This document shows, piece by piece, positions 44,166-55,289 of a stretch of 64,000 nt of DNA. How positions within the stretch are numbered: position 1 is the first letter of the stretch; each line of letters starts with the position of its first letter. This DNA comes from Hibiscus mutabilis (Eukaryota > Streptophyta > Magnoliopsida > Malvales > Malvaceae): contig CM033714.1 in the NCBI GenBank assembly GCA_019671005.1, forward strand, positions 60,249,741-60,313,740. The letters run 5' to 3'. Below the pieces are notes generated by a model, which had not been told where the DNA came from, ran no database searches, and saw only the letters and a program-made list of their open reading frames with translations. Made by a program: the position numbers and the translations under genes.

Positions 44166-46455
44166 CTACAGATAAGCCCTAGTTTTATCCCATAACTTTC
44201 CAATAGCCCTGAGCAGCTTGATGAAATTGGGTGCTTCTTCCAGGCCTGCGGCTACGAAAGGTCGGAGACTTTCGGCTTCGACAGCTAAGTCACTCACATG
44301 CCTTGCAACTCGCTATATATCCACCATTAGGTTCGCGTAATACTGGTCTCTATCCTGCACCATCTGGGCAGCATCACACAGTCTTTTTTACCAATAATTG
44401 TCTCCTCCGGCTGCAGCTTCTTCGAATACTCTGATTCTTTCCCTATAATCTTGAATAGTTGTTTCAAGCGACTTAATCCGAGCTCGCAACGTGCCAACTT
44501 CACGCTCCCTTTCTTGTAGTTTGATGAAGCCATTCCTCTGAAGGTAAGTCTGAAAAGAGTGTTCTAATCCTGCCAAACTTCCCTCTAACTCGACATTTTG
44601 ACCATGGCTCTGATTCAGGCTTTAGATGGTGCTGTCGTACAATCTTTGCATCTCTAACAGTCTATTCCTGCTACCCATGGACCTTCTTTTCCAAGTGGCG
44701 GTGTTCTTTCTTTCGTAGCTAACTGTTTGTTTTCATTTGCCGATCTCTTGCCTAGTTCTTTCCTTCTCTTGATCGATGGCCTCCTTGAGAGACCGTCTTT
44801 CCTCCTCAGTAGCTAACATGTAGCTTTCTATCTCTTTCTCGATCGCTCACTTGCCGATCTCTCGTTCTTCTTCCACCAAACCAATACCATTCATCATTTC
44901 CTTTTCCACGATGAACTGACTTCGGCTGGCCTTCTGTACTTTTGCTTGGAGTAGGAGGGTATCCTTCTGGTAAAGAGCGTTCTTCTCGCTCAAATTTGCA
45001 TTCAGTTTCTTCAATTGCCTAATGATCCTGTCTCGCTCGTCGACCTCTATACTCGCTTTATAAATCTCACCCGCATGCTGAGTCTGTTGGGTTTCCATCT
45101 TCCTCTTGATTTCTTCGAGTTCATTTCGTAAAATATCAGCTTCAGACAATACTACTCTCATAAGCTTCTCAAGTGACACAGCTGGTCCCTGATCGGGTTC
45201 TGGAATCTTATTATTAATCCTCAAACATCTCCAAAGATCATAGTACAGGGTGATCATACGCTCAGTGTCTCCTTCCACTCTGATCCGGTAATAATGGTCC
45301 CAAGCCCTCATGATAGTCTGAACTTTTCCCTTGAACTCACATTTGAAAAGAAATTCACTTTGGCTCAATCCGGCGGTATTGGGAACAAACTGTCGTGATC
45401 TGAATTGTCGGGACACTAGAAGCAGAGCACAAGCAATCCCACCATGCAGCCCCAACATCATCAACCAGTCATAATCACCGCAACTGTACAAGAAGTAATT
45501 AACTCTACCAAGCCACGGAACCCTCCACACTATGTCTTCATCTTGAATGTTCCTGAAGAAACTGGACCATTTCTTCGTCTTCAAGTTTTCTCGCCACTCT
45601 TTTGCTAAGTACTCCTATAAGGGCAAAAAGCCTTGAAATGATATCCCCGGTAGGACCTTCGTCGGTGTCTTCCACATGTGACTCTGAATCCATACCTGTA
45701 ATAGCTGTGCACATCCTCAAAAACGTCATTCTTCGTGCTTTCGATTGGCTTTTAAAGAAATAAAGGTCTCGGTCAAGATTGATGGTACTGGATTCGCCCT
45801 CCGTTTCATACACTCAAACAGATCTAGAATGGTTACATCAATGTTTCCAAGAGTTCTCAGAAAGATTACCAAACCATATATTCCCAAGGCCAATAGGTTT
45901 ATCTTCTTCCCCTCATCTGGATATGCGGGTATGATGTCTCGAATACTCACATGCAAAGACTGTACTGTCTCCTTGAAGTCGAATCAGGCCATTAACCTAA
46001 TCTTCATTCATCCCGGCAAAGGTTTTGAGCTTCAAAGTGTAATTCTGATTCCTCGGCAATTTTGCATAGATCCAATCTTCCTGAACTTTCTTCTGATTAA
46101 GTAAGGCAGTGTACTCTTCTACTGTAGGCATCATGTCCTGTCCATTGAAGGTGAAGCAGCAAAAAATAGGATTCTAGAACTAAAAAATAGCTCGGGGTAA
46201 GGGCTGGTTGACTTGAACGCATAACAGCTGTGTAGTGTCACCATAACTATCATAGAACATGTCTTGTAGTCTTTGGTCCCATCCTTCCCATATGCTTTGA
46301 AGATCCCACAAGTCGTTCTGTTGAAGACTCACGTAGGTGTACCCTGCTACTATGTGCTCACTCGGCAAACTATCCCCTTGGGCCTTCTGATTAACCTCTG
46401 ACCAATGCCTGACTGACAAGTTAAGCTATTCTTTCCTAAGATACCTTTTTTCCAT
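44166..46455 (-). pseudogene. Ogre ORF1 protein (DUF7745-like), frameshifted
   Basis: An ATG at 46455 opens MEKRYLRKE and a stop comes soon after. The main frames are 46419-46180 (GWDQRLQDMFYDSYGDTTQLL), 45956-45726 and 45813-45538, and 45584-44847 with WLGRVNYFLYSCGDYDWLMM, LGLHGGIACALLLVSRQF and QFVPNTAGLSQSEFLF. These are followed by an EL/IRQLKKLN coiled coil. Further coiled coil is at 44576-44388, ending AIGKLWDKTRAYL and a stop at 44168-44166. The N-terminal half is the domain I recall as DUF7745, typical of the extra ORF1 of Ogre elements. Its role is unknown. About four frame changes or stops interrupt some 760 codons. Confidence 0.75.
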
Positions 46456-47120
46456 GGTGAAAGACTTTCTGATCGGGTAAACCACTTGATCCAATACCTT
46501 TATGTAATGCAAATGCAATAATGTATGCAAAAAATAAAATGAAAAAACAAAATAAGTCAGTACCAGATAAAATTAATAAATATATAAATAAAAGGACGAA
46601 TTAAATAGGATAAACACACAAAACAACCCTATTTACATCCCGTCTAAAACACCTAGGTTATCTGCATGGCTCTAAAGGGGTGGGTTTCTATGTGTTCTCT
46701 ACATGCAGTGTTGGTGCTAGGAGGTACACGAATTGTCATTGCTGTCCCGTACTAGGGGTAGCAAGGCCCCCAATTATCACCCATTATAGGCTCATTTCAA
46801 TCGAGTCCAATTCAGGGGGACCCATTCACTTATGCCTGCACGAAGGAACGAAATCCTTACGAAAGCATAAGACACTTGAGCCCCGAATGTACTTGCTAGG
46901 CCTACACGGAGGAATGATATCCTCACGAAACCATTAGCATTTTCCCCCAACTTAAAAGGACGAGTTTATATGCCAAATTTTAAATGCGTTAAAATAAACG
47001 CGCAATTACAACCGAATATTAATTTAATAGTCACATTAATCTGGAACTTCTAATATTATTAAAGCGGTAATTATTTGAAAAAGCTTGACTCTTTTTTTGT
47101 TTTTGAAAAACAAATAATAG
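46456..47120 (-). other. Small Ogre 5' leader
   Basis: Untranslated leader between primer site and ORF1. The frame at 46680-46937 (+) is a shadow. The block near 46660-46800 (CATGGCTCTAAAGGGG...GTACACGAA) resembles the leaders at 17100-17230 and 54960-55060. Confidence 0.6.
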
Positions 47121-47139
47121 TTCCCCAGCGGAGTCGCCA
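47121..47139 (-). promoter_or_regulatory. Primer-binding site, tRNA-Arg type
   Basis: The minus strand reads TGGCGACTCCGCTGGGGAA two bases inside the 5' LTR. It has a strong fit to the Ogre tRNA-Arg primer site. Confidence 0.85.
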
Positions 47140-47141
47140 TC

Positions 47142-50100
47142 TGTAGCGATGTCCTTTTACGCTAAAAACGTATTTTATCTATTGTCTTGTTTTGAAATGT
47201 CTGTCTTCCGTGGGGTTTTGTTTAGAAATTGGAGTCGCCATAGGCCACTTAGGTAGTTCGGACACCATAAAACCAGAGATTTGAAAACTGTTGGGTTCGA
47301 GAGTCGGTTACGGATGGGGAAGGAGTAGCACCCCCCACACCACCCAAAATTGGTACTTAGTAATTACCGCTTTATTAAAATTAAACTTTCAGGATTAAAA
47401 TGACAATTAAATTAAAAATTGGTTATAAGTGCGAGTATATTTTAAAGGCCCTATTATCCGAGGGTAAATGCCCAAACCACTATCACTACGCCTGATACTG
47501 GCCTCGTTTACGCACGAATAAAAGGGCACCGCATTGACAATTAATATATCTCGAGATGCAATCTTAGGAAGCAAAATATAAAACAAAAAAATCACATTGA
47601 TACGATATTGAAATATAAAACGTGAATATTACAAAATAAATAAATAAATTAAACACATGGATAAAGAAACCTAACATACCATAATAATAAAAGGCAAAGT
47701 ATAGACAAGAACAAAACATGCTCTCAAGACTAGATTAAATAATCCTAACGCGTTTGAACATATGAAATCACGAATACAATAAATACATGATACATGTAAT
47801 TTGACATTAAACTAATCAGATCCGAGCAATATGCCCTTTTTTTAAAACTTAACATATGACACAACTCAAAATAAAAAGACATGACATTAATGTGCGGCAA
47901 ACAAAATTCATTTTAATATATAACCTAAAATGCAAAACAAAATAAAACAACTAAGACACATCTATGCATGGTAACAGCTAAACTAAACATGCTTAATTAA
48001 CAAAACTAATATCATGATAACACATAAAAACTTAACATATGGCAAAAATATGCATACATCAAGATAAAAACATATGATATGTAAAGAACACATTAATACG
48101 TAACCTAAAAGGGATATTGAAAACATGCTACATGCAAAGAAACTACAACAATATAGGATGAACGAAAGAATCAAAACACAAAAGAAGTACGATACCGAAA
48201 CAAACAAAGAGCATGGTATCATATATGGGTGATACACAAATTAAGCTAAACACATAAAATAGACATGTATACGAACACTAATTAGAGTACGAAGGAATAA
48301 TCACAAAAACACATTATAAAACATAAATATACCTAATAAAGACATAAATAAAGAACATAAAAACCCAATAAAATGTAAACATGCTGGAAACATAAAATAA
48401 AAATTCAAGAGACATAAATAATTCAAAGATAACATAGGGGACTGTAACGAAATAAAATGAAATGATAAAGGCATAAATGTAAGCAATAAAATCATGATTT
48501 AAAGGGCAGAATTTCAAATCGGCAAGATCTCTGGAGGACTTATGGAGTAATTTACCCATGCGGCAAGACAAACTTAAAACATTGAAAACACAGGATGACT
48601 AAGGCGATAATTTCACCATTCAAACTCAGAATCTGTTTAATTTGGGGACCATATTTAAATGTTTGAAAAAGAACGGGGATTAATGTTGTAAATCTACCAA
48701 AGGGAAAGCTCGATTTGAAAAGAACAAAAATGCGGGACTCCTTAATGAGTAATTGTATGATTTTTTTAAATTTTTATAAAAAACCTAACCGACCTCACTT
48801 TCCCTCTTTTTCATTTTTTATCCCTTAAGAGAGAAAACCCTCCTATTCTCTATTTTTAAAAAAACAATCCCCCTAAAATCCAAAACCCTTCAACGTTGCC
48901 GTGCTCAAGCGGTCTCAGGCGAGGCTCAGCCTCAGCGGCCTTCTCGAGCCTTCCCAGACCAGCACTTTCGGCCACCCAGATCACTAATTTGAACAAAAAA
49001 CCTCTCTGAACACACTCCCCTTTTACCCGAAACCTTTGTTTTAAAACCAAAATAAACCCTCCCTGAAACGGCTTACCCCTGAAGGTTCATCGCCGGCAAG
49101 ATTCGAACTGACTCAGGTAAAGAATTTTTTATTTTTATTTTTTGCTATATGGTTCTTGGTTTACGCATGCATGAGAAATGAAAAAGAGGATTACCCTGAA
49201 ACCTTCTTTGTTTTTGTTTGTATTTCTTAAACTGAAAAAAAACCTTTTCTTTTGATTTTGTTTTTGAGTTACATATAAGTCCCTCTGGCTTTTCGTTTGG
49301 TAAACTAATACATAAGATATTTTTTTGGATCTAATTTTGTTCTGACGCCTCTCTATTTCTTTGTGTCTTTGGCATGCCCGGCCATGCTTGGTGGTTGGAG
49401 GACTGGTGCAAGGACGGTGTATGGCTGCAACGACGTGGATTGGCGTCTGGAAGACGAAAAGGCTATCTTATCCAGGAATATTCTTGGTCGTTGGATCAGA
49501 TCTGATCCAACGGCTAAGATGGTTTGAAGATTTAACGACCCAGATGTGATCTACGGAAGCACTGGATTGTGCCATGTGGCTCATAAAAGGCGATCAGTCT
49601 CGCGCGTGCATGAGTGAGAAGTGCAGAGTTCCCTCAGGTACATCACACGCGCGCCAGCTGTATTATCTTGGGTTGATCGTGGCCTTTGGATCTGGATCTG
49701 ATCCAACGGCCTTCCTTTGGTTGTTGCAAAAGAAGATGATGTATATTAGGGTTTTTGATATATTTTGGGTTGGCCAACTTGGGTCCTATGTAACAATTTT
49801 GGGTTTTAGATATTTGTTTGTAACTTGGACTGGACATTCAATAATAACTTATGGGTTTTTATTATTATATCTAATATGTTTTAACCCATTTAACATGTTG
49901 AAAAAATAATAATAATAATAATACATGCGTATACACACATATAATATATGTACATACAAATTAATATATATACATACAAACACCTATACGTATGCATACA
50001 TATACATACATACACATAATATTTAAATAACATACCTACACACGTATACGCAACATTATCATATATATTATATACGTTTAAAAACATAACACAAAAGCAT

Positions 50101-50357
50101 ATATTTGTTCACACACATAATGTGCACATACAAACAATGTATACATAAAATATAAACAAACATATGACACACATATACCATAATAAATATTAACACGTAC
50201 ACGTATCACACACATATTTTACGCATATGTTAATCACACGTACATAATTAACACACATACTAATATAATATATGCATACATGCAATAATAACATCTATTA
50301 ATTATTATACTAATATATTAACACTATTTACAAACCGGATAAAAATGAGTGATTACA
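47142..50357 (-). repeat. Small Ogre 5' LTR, full length
   Basis: 3216 bp, TGTAGCGATG to GTGATTACA. It carries GGAGTCGCCA at 47231, the GGTTACGGATGGGG/AGTAGCACCCCCC block at 47300-47340, palindromes at 49491-49510 and about 49685-49706, a TAA microsatellite at 49907-49923 and an ACATATATAC-rich stretch at 49930-50290. It includes the U3 part absent from the other LTR. Confidence 0.9.
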
Positions 50358-50811
50358 AAAACAAAAGCCCCAAAAGAGTTTTGATAATTTGCAATGAAAA
50401 ATAAGAGATTTTAGAGGTTTTTATAGGGTATTGCTTACCTAGGGCTTTTTAGGAAAAGTTAGAATTTGAGTTGGATTAGGAAAACCCCTTTTAATAACTT
50501 ATTTAAAGCTCCAGCGGCTACGCATACCGGTACGGTAAATACTGTATCGATACTATTTACCGGTACGAGTTACCTTGTACCAATCCCTAATCCGTACCAA
50601 TACACGCTCACCTATACCGAAACGCTTCCACTAATACTCATATATTCAATTTTACTCAAATCAATATGCATGTATATGATATGAGATCATCATGAATGGG
50701 AAAAAATAGATGCATACTCCCCTTAACAACATAAATAGATGCATATATGAGAAAAATTACACAAACATGTAAATCAACTAAATTCAAGCAAATTTAAGCA
50801 AAAACAAGGCT
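50358..50811 (-). repeat. Degenerate copia-like LTR / 3' UTR scrap
   Basis: Lies downstream (minus strand) of the copia RNase H. It contains the palindrome words ACCGGTAC, GTATCGATAC, ACCGGTACG and GTACCAATAC at 50525-50620, as in the copia-like LTRs at 34.6 and 53.4 kb, which suggests LTR origin. An AAGGGGAGTATGC run on the minus strand near 50720 may be a polypurine tract. Confidence 0.45.
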
Positions 50812-51858
50812 CTAAGGTTCAAGAAAGGCTTTAAGCCCTAACTCTCTCCTAAGAGACCAAAAATTCTCTTTGTCTAAAGGTTTGGTAAATATATCCACTA
50901 ATTGGTTCAAGGTGTCTACATACTCTAGAACTACATCATTTTCCAAGACATGATGTCTAATGAAATGATGTCTTATCTCTATGTGCTTGGTTCTACAATG
51001 TTGGATGGGATTCTTAGTAAGACAAATGGAACTAGTATTGTCACATTTTATGGGGACGATACCTACATCAATTCCATAATGTAAGAGTTGTTTCTTCATC
51101 CAAAGGACTTGGGCACGACAACTACCGGCTGAAATATATTCTGCCCCTATGGTAGATAGCACTACGCTATTTTGCTTCTTAGAAAACCATGAGATAAGCA
51201 TACTACCTAGGAATTGAAAAGTACCAGAGGTAATCTTTCTATCTATCTTACAACCTCCATAATCTGCATCTGAAAAAGCATGCCAACTAAAGGAAGAGTC
51301 TCTAGGATCCCAAAGGCCTAAACAATGAGTGTCTCTAAGATATCTAAAAATTCTTTTAATGGATTTTAGGTGTGATTCTCTAGGACTTGCTTGAAATATA
51401 GCACACAAGCAAACACTAAACATAATATCTAGTCTACTTGCGGTAAGATAAAGTAAAGATCATATCATAGATCTATAAAGCTTAAGATCAACACACTTAC
51501 CTTTTTTATCTTTGTCAAGCTTTGTAGAAGAGCTAATTGGTATGGCTTGAGCTTTCACATTCTCTAAGCCAAACTTCTTGAGCATATCCTTGATGTACTT
51601 TCCTTGATTAATCAATATGTCATCTTTCCTTTGTTTAATTTGGAGTCCCAAGAAGAATGAGAGCTCCCCTATCATGCTCATTTCAAACTCACCTTGCATC
51701 AACTTATCAAATTCTTGGCAAAGCAATTCATTAGTAGAACAAAAAACTGATATCATCAATATAAACGTGTACTACTAAAATGTCTTTGCCTTTTCTTTCA
51801 ATAAAATGTGTAGTATCAACCTTCCCTGATTTATCCAAAAGCACAACACTAACAACCT
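50812..51858 (-). pseudogene. Ty1/copia RT C-terminus and RNase H (SIRE-like)
   Basis: The minus strand reads HVYIDDI near 51770-51750 (copia RT catalytic Y-x-DD box). Frame 51759-51460 follows, with MQGEFEMSMIGELSFFLGLQ and GKYIKDMLKKFGLENVKA. Then frame 51423-50812 is the RNase H, with SDADYGGCKIDRKITSGTFQ, SKKQNSVVLSTIGAEYISAG, LCLT-type NTSSICLTKNPIQHCRTKHI and EYVDTLNQLVDIFTKPL. The last frame is 203 codons without a stop. The RT N-terminal part is missing at the 51858 junction. RNase H type suggests the SIRE/Maximus branch. Confidence 0.87.
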
Positions 51859-52628
51859 AGAAAATTAGAGATTCACTTAGTTTCAGGATTCCAATGTTAA
51901 AACTCACTTATTAACATTATTAACCATTAAAATTATAATTAGAAACAATCAAGAACTTAGCAAAACAGATCCAAAACGAAAATCACTTAATCTCATCAAT
52001 AAAAATCTTGATTTAACCAATTTTCCATAGTTAAATCATTAAAACTCATTAGAAAACATTAAACAGGGATCAAATACTTGGGAATTTCAGTAAAGAGCCA
52101 TTCATTAGAGGAGAAGAATGAACCTTACCTCTAATGAGTGAATTTCCTCTCAATTGGATGTTTTACTCTTGAAATACAAAGGGAAACAATGAGGGTTTGG
52201 AAAACAAGATTGAAGAATCCATTAGAAATCAAGAATATTACCTAAAATATTTGGTGCAAAAGAGAGTGTTTAGCTGAAGAAACTTTGAGAGAAAAGTTTT
52301 AGAGAACAAGTTACATCAAAAGTGGATTTAGGAAAATAACTACCTCTCCTTAATTAAATCACCTTTAATACTCTAATTAAACTCATTTAAAATAATCCAA
52401 ATTGAGAGAAAAAACAGATTAAAACATTTGATAAAGTTGCTCCTTAAAGATTCTAAGATTTGACCCTTTTTCAAAATAGTCACTAAATATAGTTTTTCCC
52501 ATATATTTTCTTACATAAAAATATTTATTTCGATTTTTATCCTGAATCTGACACGAATCTCTAATCCCAATCCACCAGATCATATAATCAACCTAGAAAC
52601 TCCAAGGCCCAAGAACTGGGGCGTTACA
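51859..52628. repeat. LTR-like segment ending GGGGCGTTACA
   Basis: 770 bp of AT-rich DNA separating minus-strand copia pol from plus-strand copia-like sequence. Its right end, GGGGCGTTACA, is a standard Ty3/gypsy LTR terminus (TGTAACGCCCC on the other strand). The left end is not clear and no target duplication was found. Confidence 0.4.
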
Positions 52629-52639
52629 CCTGTAAAATT

Positions 52640-53020
52640 CCCCATTTACAATGGAGAATGGATTTGTATTCCAGATCTTTCTCGTGATGCATAACCCATC
52701 CCATAGAGAATATTCCTGCGGCTCTAGTTGATCTAGTGACTCCGGTTGCTCAACCTTCCCTTGATGCTCTCATGGCCTATCTTGATGGTAAGTTTGCCAC
52801 TTTGGATGCGAGGTTGGATTCTAGCTTTACTTCTTTGGATACTCGTTTGAATTCATTGGATGCTAGAGTTACCTCTATGGAGACTCGTCAAGCTTCAATG
52901 GACACGACCCTTATGGTCATGCTCTTGGTGGTGATCATGAGGAAGATTAAAATGAGGATGATGAAGATGAGGATTCTTCTTAGGCTTTTGCATATCATAC
53001 AGATCATATCATATTAGGTT
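52640..53020 (+). pseudogene. C-terminal part of PF20167-like protein, second copy
   Basis: Frame 52736-53017 reads QPSLDALMAYLDGKFATLDA followed by repeated SLD(T/A)R(L/V) words and MDTTLMVM. It parallels the end of the protein at 36547-36260, on the opposite strand. The DNA from 52650 (AATGGAGAATGGATTTG) also matches. The N-terminal two thirds, including the RPSGGKW block, is absent. Confidence 0.65.
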
Positions 53021-53340
53021 TTAAGTTTTATGCTCCTATGTTCTTTATTTGAATCCCTATGGCTTTATGTTACTTGCTTTGGTTTATGTTTTTAAGTTGG
53101 ATTATTTTGTTGCTTTGAACAATGCTTTGAATTTATAATATCTATGTTGTTTAATTATGATTGGAGTTATTTATTGCTTTATATCTTGCATATTTTTGCC
53201 CTGTTGATTTTGATCTAACAAAAAGGGGGAGAAGAATTGAGATTAAATTTTAAATTTTTTTCAAAATAAACTATCTTTTAGCCTTAAAGAAAGGTGGATT
53301 ATTTTTCAAAAGACTTAGAAATTTACTTTGGTTTTGTTAT

Positions 53341-53357
53341 ATCAAAAAGTGGGAGAT
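53341..53357 (+). promoter_or_regulatory. Copia-like polypurine tract
   Basis: ATCAAAAAGTGGGAGAT immediately before the LTR start TGTAAACT. A similar run, AACAAAAAGGGGGAGAA, occurs 125 bp upstream at 53218-53234, probably an older or duplicate tract. Confidence 0.75.
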
Positions 53358-54495
53358 TGTAAACTAATATTTGATTTTGATATAACAAGGAATTTCAAGG
53401 ACCAATTTATAAAATTGGATAAATTTTTAAGTACTCAAAAAGACTAAAAAATGACAAATATTCGAACTTCAAATTGTTTCTAAGTAAAAAAACAGCCAAA
53501 ATTGGTATAGGCGTATCGATACACCCTTGGCCGTATCGATACGGGTTTTAGCTACTGTAAATTGTTTTTATACTTAATGGCTATTGGGTATCGATACGCA
53601 TGTATCTGTATCAATACACCATTCAACCTGGGAACTAATTTTTGGTTAAGAGCATTGGTACGATTTTATGCGTACCAGTACGGGGTGTTAAGATTTTTCT
53701 AATCTTTTGTAATAAATATCGACCGTTGCCTTGTCAGTTTATTGGAACAATAACTTTGAAAATCAGTTATAGCGTACTTATACCCTTATAGGTGTATCAA
53801 TACGAGTATTGTCACACAAGTTATCAGGATTCTAGTGAGCAATACCAGTATCGATACGGTACGGGTCGTACCGGTACACTTTTGTAAAATCCACTCTCCG
53901 TATCGATACAACTTTCCGTGTATTGATACCCCTTTGTACAGAGGCTCTTTCATCTTTTGGCAGGTACCGATACAGTAGCTCACGTACCAATACTGATTGT
54001 TGGGAGACAACATTTAAAGAATGCAGCCCTCTATTCAATATCCCAACCACCCAAACGGTTAGAAATCAATGAGAGGGTATATAAACAAGTCTCAAAAGCT
54101 ACAACAACAACTATTGAACAAGTCTAAAGCATTCAAACATACATGCAACAATCCTTGAGTGAACTTGTATTTGGGCAAACTTTCTACCTATTGAGAGGAT
54201 TTTTTCAGTTTGCTATTTCTCTTCTTGTAAAAGAGTGTTTTCTCAAAGCTTTAGGGTAGAAGCTTCTAGTGTGTAAAGGTTTCCTCTTGAGCCTAGAAAA
54301 AGGGAGGAAATTCTTAGTGAATTTGGTAAAATCCTTAGTGGGAAGCTAAGGTAGTGAATGTAAACCTTGTTAGAAGGTTGAACCACTATAAATCTCTTGT
54401 GTCCAAATTTTCCATCTTTCCAATGCGCTCCCACATTTTTAATTTTCCAATTCACCCCCTCTTGGCCCTGTCACAATTGATTGATCTTCCTAACA
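53358..54495 (+). repeat. Copia-like 3' LTR (+ strand)
   Basis: 1138 bp, TGTAAACT to CTTCCTAACA. Reverse-complement relative of 34608-35876: it shares TTTGATATAACAAGGAATTTCAAGG at the start and AATTCACCCCCTCTTGGCC at the end. The palindrome cluster is at 53513-53992. The following five bases, TATTC, do not match GAGGT at 34603, so the two LTRs do not bound one simple insertion. Confidence 0.8.
53513..53992. repeat. TATCGATA/TACCGGTA palindrome cluster, + strand copia-like LTR
   Basis: GTATCGATAC at 53513, 53533, 53588 and 53900. AGTATCGATAC at about 53847, GTACCGGTAC at about 53868, and the variants GTATCAATAC 53608 and 53793, GTATTGATAC 53920, GTACCGATAC 53964, GTACCAATAC 53983. At least eleven occur in 480 bp. 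Confidence 0.88.
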
Positions 54496-55289
54496 TATTC
54501 AACGACCCATTTCTCTTTAGCCATAGCGGTCATTAGGTTCCTCACCTCGTCCATTTGCTACTTCAATTCTTACATCTCAATTCGTTTTGTCACTAGTGTG
54601 AGCATCACCTACTTTGACCGATTCAAAGCCTTTGGATGTGCCACCCTCTCTAGTCTCTGATGTATATTTAGGACAATGCCCAAAATTTGTCTTTTCTATC
54701 TTACCACAGGACCTTTTATGATCGCCTTCTATAATGTTGGCCACTTGCGAAATTAATACCTTTATTTTATGTCATGAGGATGCAATGCAAATAAAATATA
54801 AAGAAAAAACAAACACAAAAGAAAATTGTGTCAGTATGGTGAAATAATCGAATCAATAAAGCTAAATAAATTAAATGGAATTAATAAAGCTTAAACATGC
54901 ATAAGCAAAACACGAATAAATCAAACAAAGCTTAAATAGGGTAACCACTAAACGAGAAAAGTTTCGGCATGGCTCTAAAGGATAGGCTCTTATGGTCCAC
55001 TATATGCGGTTTAGATCTAAAGTAAAGGTACCCGAACTATCACTAGGACATCGGTTCGGGAGGATACGAGCCCTTACACCATATGGGGCGTGGACATCAC
55101 GAAATATAATGATCAAATCCCGAAACTAAATTACCACACCATACGGAGGTGAATACCCCACGAGACAAAGTAATCACTCCCACTTATCGAGGGACGAAGC
55201 TCAGGAGAAGATCTCATGAATGGATGACAATTTATCAAACACCGTACGAATAAAAGCGGTAGACAAACAAGGTTAGGGAAATAATATAT
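54496..55289 (-). pseudogene. Outer Ogre gag start and 5' leader
   Basis: The minus strand from about 54565 reads QMDEVRNLMTAMAKEKWVVE, a gag N-terminus-like start cut at 54496. The remainder to 55289 is leader with the shared blocks (GTGTCAGTATGGTGAAATAAT 54830; GGCTCTAAAGGATAGG 54971; GACATCGGTTCGGGAGG 55047). The primer site and the first 870 bp or so of U5/R are missing: leader joins directly to LTR interior near 55270-55300. Confidence 0.55.

Larger units (their letters stand above)
37860..50357 (-). mobile_element. Small Ogre deletion derivative (ORF1, gag and protease only)
   Basis: Minus strand, 12.5 kb, bounded by TGTAGC...GTGATTACA-type LTRs. The flanks are AAAAT (37855-37859) and AAAAC (50358-50362), a duplication with one mismatch. 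It contains primer site, leader, ORF1, gag and protease. RT, both RNase H domains, integrase, 3' UTR, polypurine tract and the first 730 bp or so of the 3' LTR are missing in one deletion. The LTRs differ at roughly one base in 20-25 over the first 330 bp, so it is younger than the Tekay copy. Confidence 0.85.

Noticed and set aside
49890..50290. Tyr/Ile/Cys-rich frame and repeated ACATATATAC words as a coding repeat
   Set aside because: Simple-sequence drift in the U3 end of the small Ogre LTR.
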